Of a DNA stretch of 64,000 nt, positions 61,351 to 64,000 are shown in pieces. Both the position numbers and the translations under genes were made by a program. The notes beneath the pieces are model-generated. The model saw nothing but the letters and a program-made list of their open reading frames with translations. It was not told the origin of the DNA and made no database searches. The stretch's first letter is position 1, and every line of letters begins with the position of its first letter. The DNA is taken from NCBI GenBank assembly GCA_045531955.1, contig JAZSFC010000048.1, forward strand, positions 62,001 to 126,000, in the 5' to 3' direction. The stretch is from SIG299 sp045531955. Lineage in GTDB: Bacteria; Bacillota; Clostridia; Lachnospirales; Lachnospiraceae.

Positions 61351-62063
61351 TCATACACGTTTTCTATCCGTAAGTCTTTGATATGTCTTGCATCGTTCAT
61401 GATTTCAAACCGCGGTTTTACCAGCGCTCCCGGTGTATCCGGCAGTTCCACAATGGTAATACCCGTGTAATCCTGGTTCAGGGTAATACACACAAACGGG
61501 TACGGCAGGTTAAACAGGTGACTGAAAATAGCAGAACCGGCACCGCCATGGCCGAATGCTGCGATGGTTTTGGCAGTGTTACTTCTGCTGCCATCCGCAT
61601 TCACTGATTCCATATCTGCCACACGGTAATACAATCCTTCTCTGGTGTAGCCAAGAGTCTTTAACCACTCATCCAAAGCCGTGGCAATGTTTTCCACATA
61701 ATCCACCATTTTGTTCCGTACAAAAGGTTCCTCTTTTGCCCAGTTCGGGTTTAACAAGCTCTCGCCCTTGGCTACCATGTCATCTACCGCAGACCAAGGA
61801 TGCCCATCAAAAGGAATTGGCTCGTTATCCACAGACCCCCAGGAAATTTCCCGCATAAACTCACATTTTACGATAGGCAGTCCATACTTTTTCGCCACAT
61901 AACCTGCGGTTTCATAAGCGCGTCCGCAAGTGGAGGAATAAATCTCGGAAATCCCTTCGTCTTTTAAGCGCTCCGCAGCAGCGGCAGCATGCTTACGGCC
62001 AAGCTCCGTTAAACAGTCATTCACATAGTTTGGATGTCCATGGCGGACGAATATGATTCTCAT
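61344..62063 (-). CDS. Histidine phosphatase family protein
   Basis: This 239-residue protein carries the phosphoglycerate-mutase/histidine-phosphatase signature near the N-terminus (IIFVRHGHPNYV, with the RHG catalytic His at about 8), a conserved Arg/Glu region (YSSTCGRAYETAGYVAK near 42) and a second His in AAFGHGGAGSAIF near 172. The substrate could be a sugar phosphate, a cofactor precursor or a phosphoprotein. The start overlaps the stop of the HEPN gene by 4 bp (ATGA), so the three genes MNT-HEPN-phosphatase are coupled. Confidence 0.85.
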   Translation of the reverse strand: MRIIFVRHGHPNYVNDCLTELGRKHAAAAAERLKDEGISEIYSSTCGRAYETAGYVAKKYGLPIVKCEFMREISWGSVDNEPIPFDGHPWSAVDDMVAKGESLLNPNWAKEEPFVRNKMVDYVENIATALDEWLKTLGYTREGLYYRVADMESVNADGSRSNTAKTIAAFGHGGAGSAIFSHLFNLPYPFVCITLNQDYTGITIVELPDTPGALVKPRFEIMNDARHIKDLRIENVYEN

Positions 62064-62491
62064 TGGGTACCTTCTTTTTCAACTTGCATCATGCAATATT
62101 CTTCAATTAACTGAATAAATTCTTCTGCTACTATTATCTGCCGCTCTGTTTCTTCCTTACTGGCAATATAAAAATCGTCATAATCACTGGCATGGCGGAT
62201 TTCCTCTGCCTCACCAATCTTTCTGCCGATTTCCCTCGGGAAAACACCTGTTTTAACATATTCTTTGTTAAAATTGCCAATAGCATCTTTGTGACGTTTA
62301 TATGCCGCCCCACTCAATGCATGAACCGCATTAAGTGAATGAAAAATCGCATAATATGCGCTGTTATTTGCTGCTTTATATTCTTCTGCAGCAAAAAGTA
62401 TTTTTGCAGACTTCAAATCCGATTTGGCATTTTCAAGCCGATATACCATCAGGTCTTTTTTAGTTCCCACATCCCCATTATGCTGCTCCAT
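62060..62491 (-). CDS. HEPN domain protein
   Basis: From MEQHNGDVG the product has 143 residues. The helical HEPN fold is recognised by YKAANNSAYYAIFHSLNAVH near 45, and by RHASDYDDF near 100, which resembles the family's R...H/Y motif. HEPN proteins paired with a minimal nucleotidyltransferase form type VII toxin-antitoxin modules in established cases (HepT/MntA), with HEPN as RNase toxin. The gene overlaps the MNT gene by 14 bp and the phosphatase gene by 4 bp. No catalytic RX4-6H motif is certain, so toxicity cannot be claimed. Confidence 0.8.
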   Translation of the reverse strand: MEQHNGDVGTKKDLMVYRLENAKSDLKSAKILFAAEEYKAANNSAYYAIFHSLNAVHALSGAAYKRHKDAIGNFNKEYVKTGVFPREIGRKIGEAEEIRHASDYDDFYIASKEETERQIIVAEEFIQLIEEYCMMQVEKEGTQ

Positions 62492-62819
62492 ATAAAACCA
62501 CACCTTCTTTCTGAACATTAGCGTAAAACGGATAATTGTCCACCCACTTTTCAAAATGAGCCTGATTCTTAGCAATTGGTTTTATATCAAGATTATTATC
62601 CATATTGAAGTCATAGGTCATATACGAAAGAGCCCGGCTATATGACTTTAATTCCAAATCAGATATATCCAACAATATCATAATGTCTACATCTGAATCT
62701 GCACCAAAATCTCCCCTTGCATAGGACCCATACAGAATAACTTCCTTTACATGAGAACCATATATTTTTTTAATTTCCGCAACATATTGTTCCAACAATC
62801 CATGTATTGCCTGTGGCAT
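62478..62819 (-). CDS. Minimal nucleotidyltransferase (MNT)
   Basis: This is a 113-residue nucleotidyltransferase-fold protein. The signature GSYARGDFGADSDVDIMILL (about 31-50) includes the G-S helix start and the two metal-binding Asp (DVD). A GGAGG site lies before ATG. It is first of the MNT-HEPN pair; in characterised pairs MntA adenylylates HepT and acts as antitoxin. The pair is probably a stress or defence module. Confidence 0.88.
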   Translation of the reverse strand: MPQAIHGLLEQYVAEIKKIYGSHVKEVILYGSYARGDFGADSDVDIMILLDISDLELKSYSRALSYMTYDFNMDNNLDIKPIAKNQAHFEKWVDNYPFYANVQKEGVVLYGAA

Positions 62820-62911
62820 AGCCGTGCCTCCTTTCTCCCTTTGTTGTAATTAATTATATTATACCTTTTCTCTTTGATTTTCACAACCTATATTTAGTTC
62901 TTTACAGATAA

Positions 62912-63394
62912 CTAAATGAATCTCTCCGTCACTACCTTGAATTCCGGTCTGGTAACATAAGAAGCATAAGTAACTTTTCCATCAAAGTTTAATACTTTTT
63001 CAAAACGGTAACGCAGAACCGGCGAAGTAATGTAATCTAATACTTTTTCTTTTGGCACCCAAAGAACCTCACTGGATTCTTCCGATGTGCGGCATTCCCC
63101 GCTTTCGTACTCACAAATAAAATCTAATATCACCTTGGTGGGAACTGTGGTAACCCCATCATAGTATGTGTATTTACCAACATTAGAGTACACCGCGCAT
63201 AAGCGTTTTACTTTAGCAGTAATACCGCTTTCCTCCATGATTTCCCGTAAGACGCCCGCCTCTAAATCTTCGCCTTCTTCAATCTGACCGCCGGTAGCAT
63301 CGTAACCACGATTGAGCGTTTTAATAATCAACATATTACCTTCTTTGTCAAAAACATAGCCTGCTGCTGCAACGATATGTGTTGGAAATGCCAT
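62912..63394 (-). CDS. NUDIX hydrolase
   Basis: This 160-residue protein has an intact Nudix box GGQIEEGEDLEAG...REIMEESGI at about 35-58, matching GX5EX7REUXEEXGU. The family cleaves nucleoside diphosphates linked to another moiety. The N-terminus (THIVAAAGYVFDKEGNMLII) and C-terminus (SSEVLWVPKEKVLDYI) are typical of MutT-like proteins. The substrate is not predictable. A GGAGGTTTTTATT site precedes the ATG. It lies 13 bp downstream of the SGNH gene, so the two are probably co-transcribed. Confidence 0.9.
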   Translation of the reverse strand: MAFPTHIVAAAGYVFDKEGNMLIIKTLNRGYDATGGQIEEGEDLEAGVLREIMEESGITAKVKRLCAVYSNVGKYTYYDGVTTVPTKVILDFICEYESGECRTSEESSEVLWVPKEKVLDYITSPVLRYRFEKVLNFDGKVTYASYVTRPEFKVVTERFI

Positions 63395-63407
63395 AATAAA
63401 AACCTCC

Positions 63408-64000
63408 TTAACTAAACATGCCTATCTCTTCTATAACTTTTTCACACATCAGTTTCTGCACAAAATCCCCGGGGTGAAGACCATCTCCAACTCCATCCGG
63501 ATCAAATATTATATCTTCGATTTTTTGATTGTGGTCTTTGAGATAATTAAAAATGTATTGATACAAATCAATGCACTGTACACACCTGTCCTTTGCTATC
63601 CCTTTCAAAATCTCGACTACCTCGTCAGTATGATATAATCGATTCTCATAATACTCATTGCTATGTACCGATGGATTTGGAGTAAGCACTACAACTATTT
63701 TCCCTCGAGAAATAAGTTCATCAAGAATTTTTTCACTATTCTCCTTCAGCTCAGTCATTCCGTCTTTTCTTTTTCGGTCATTTAATCCCATGAGGATAAA
63801 AACGACATCATCCTCTTCTGAAATTATTTCATTCAAGTGATTCTTTATCTGATAGGAATATGCTCCTCCACAACCATTATTTATAACTGTCAATGTGGAA
63901 TTTTTCTTTTTTAAATATGCTTCAAGTAATCCCCACCAGCTGTTTGGAGCAACACGTCTAAAAAACTGTTTGGTATCTTCAAAAATCAGTTGTTCTGTTT
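63408..64000 (-). CDS. SGNH/GDSL hydrolase, 5' end cut off
   Basis: This is a partial gene that reads in from the right edge of the window; at least 196 codons are visible. Block II is NNGCGG (about 60 codons in), block III GLNDR and block V GLHPGD (Asp...His), all hallmarks of SGNH esterases/lipases. The N-terminal GDS motif lies outside the window. An internal TTG at 63893 might be taken as a start, but the frame remains open upstream with coherent protein (EDTKQFFRRVAPNSWWG), so it is not the true start. The substrate is unknown; family members deacetylate or de-esterify polysaccharides, lipids or peptidoglycan. Confidence 0.85.
   Translation of the reverse strand, partial: TEQLIFEDTKQFFRRVAPNSWWGLLEAYLKKKNSTLTVINNGCGGAYSYQIKNHLNEIISEEDDVVFILMGLNDRKRKDGMTELKENSEKILDELISRGKIVVVLTPNPSVHSNEYYENRLYHTDEVVEILKGIAKDRCVQCIDLYQYIFNYLKDHNQKIEDIIFDPDGVGDGLHPGDFVQKLMCEKVIEEIGMFS

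Overview
This 64-kb window looks like chromosomal DNA of a Lachnospiraceae-type member of the Clostridia (Bacillota). Three things suggest this: strong GGAGG-type ribosome sites, the gene order dgt-dnaG-rpoD-trmK-nucleoside kinase, and a cdaA-ybbR pair. Family assignments rest on protein motifs read by eye; no search was run. Many starts given here are internal ATGs chosen because a clear ribosome site precedes them.

Layout. Positions 1-8.2 kb carry a purine run (purM-purN-purD, minus strand), a cysteine-rich MarR regulator with a C_GCAxxG_C_C partner, a tandem OB-fold SSB and typA. Positions 8.2-15.5 kb hold an HTH-Panacea protein, an AI-2E family transporter, a zinc/manganese ABC importer (znuA-C-B order), an RlmI-like methyltransferase and an O-antigen-ligase-like protein. 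Positions 15.6-31.3 kb are the accessory region. A lone tyrosine recombinase bracketed by GGTGTCA direct repeats is followed by four very large secreted Ig-like (Big_2) surface proteins in alternating orientation (+,-,+,-). The last two are near-copies facing each other. Their 3' ends and terminators form an inverted repeat of about 110 bp around a cassette with a DUF234 ATPase, a frameshifted DUF4160 gene and DUF2442.

Positions 31.8-35.9 kb carry thrC, a SleB-like hydrolase, an AP2-domain protein and rnpB. Positions 36-44.6 kb hold the macromolecular-synthesis operon (dgt, dnaG, rpoD, trmK, uridine-kinase-like gene), queH, hisC and a zinc-ribbon protein. Positions 44.6-56 kb are envelope and proteostasis genes: a Csp-like S8 protease, clpX, a polyprenyl-phosphate sugar transferase, an HtrA protease, a Wzm/Wzt-type exporter, ybbR, cdaA and two uncharacterised membrane proteins. 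Positions 56-64 kb carry a one-piece fusion of an MFS transporter with a GH2 glycosidase, a chemotaxis receptor, an MNT/HEPN pair coupled to a histidine phosphatase, a NUDIX protein and a partial SGNH hydrolase.

The most unusual signals are: (1) the recombinase plus inverted surface-protein paralogs, which look able to rearrange; (2) a family of three long intergenic palindromes, downstream of ssb, typA and rnpB, in which the outer and inner stems differ but an asymmetric internal loop is almost invariant; (3) the MFS-GH2 fusion; (4) the operator-like tandem palindromes and the A-tract frameshift in the cassette.
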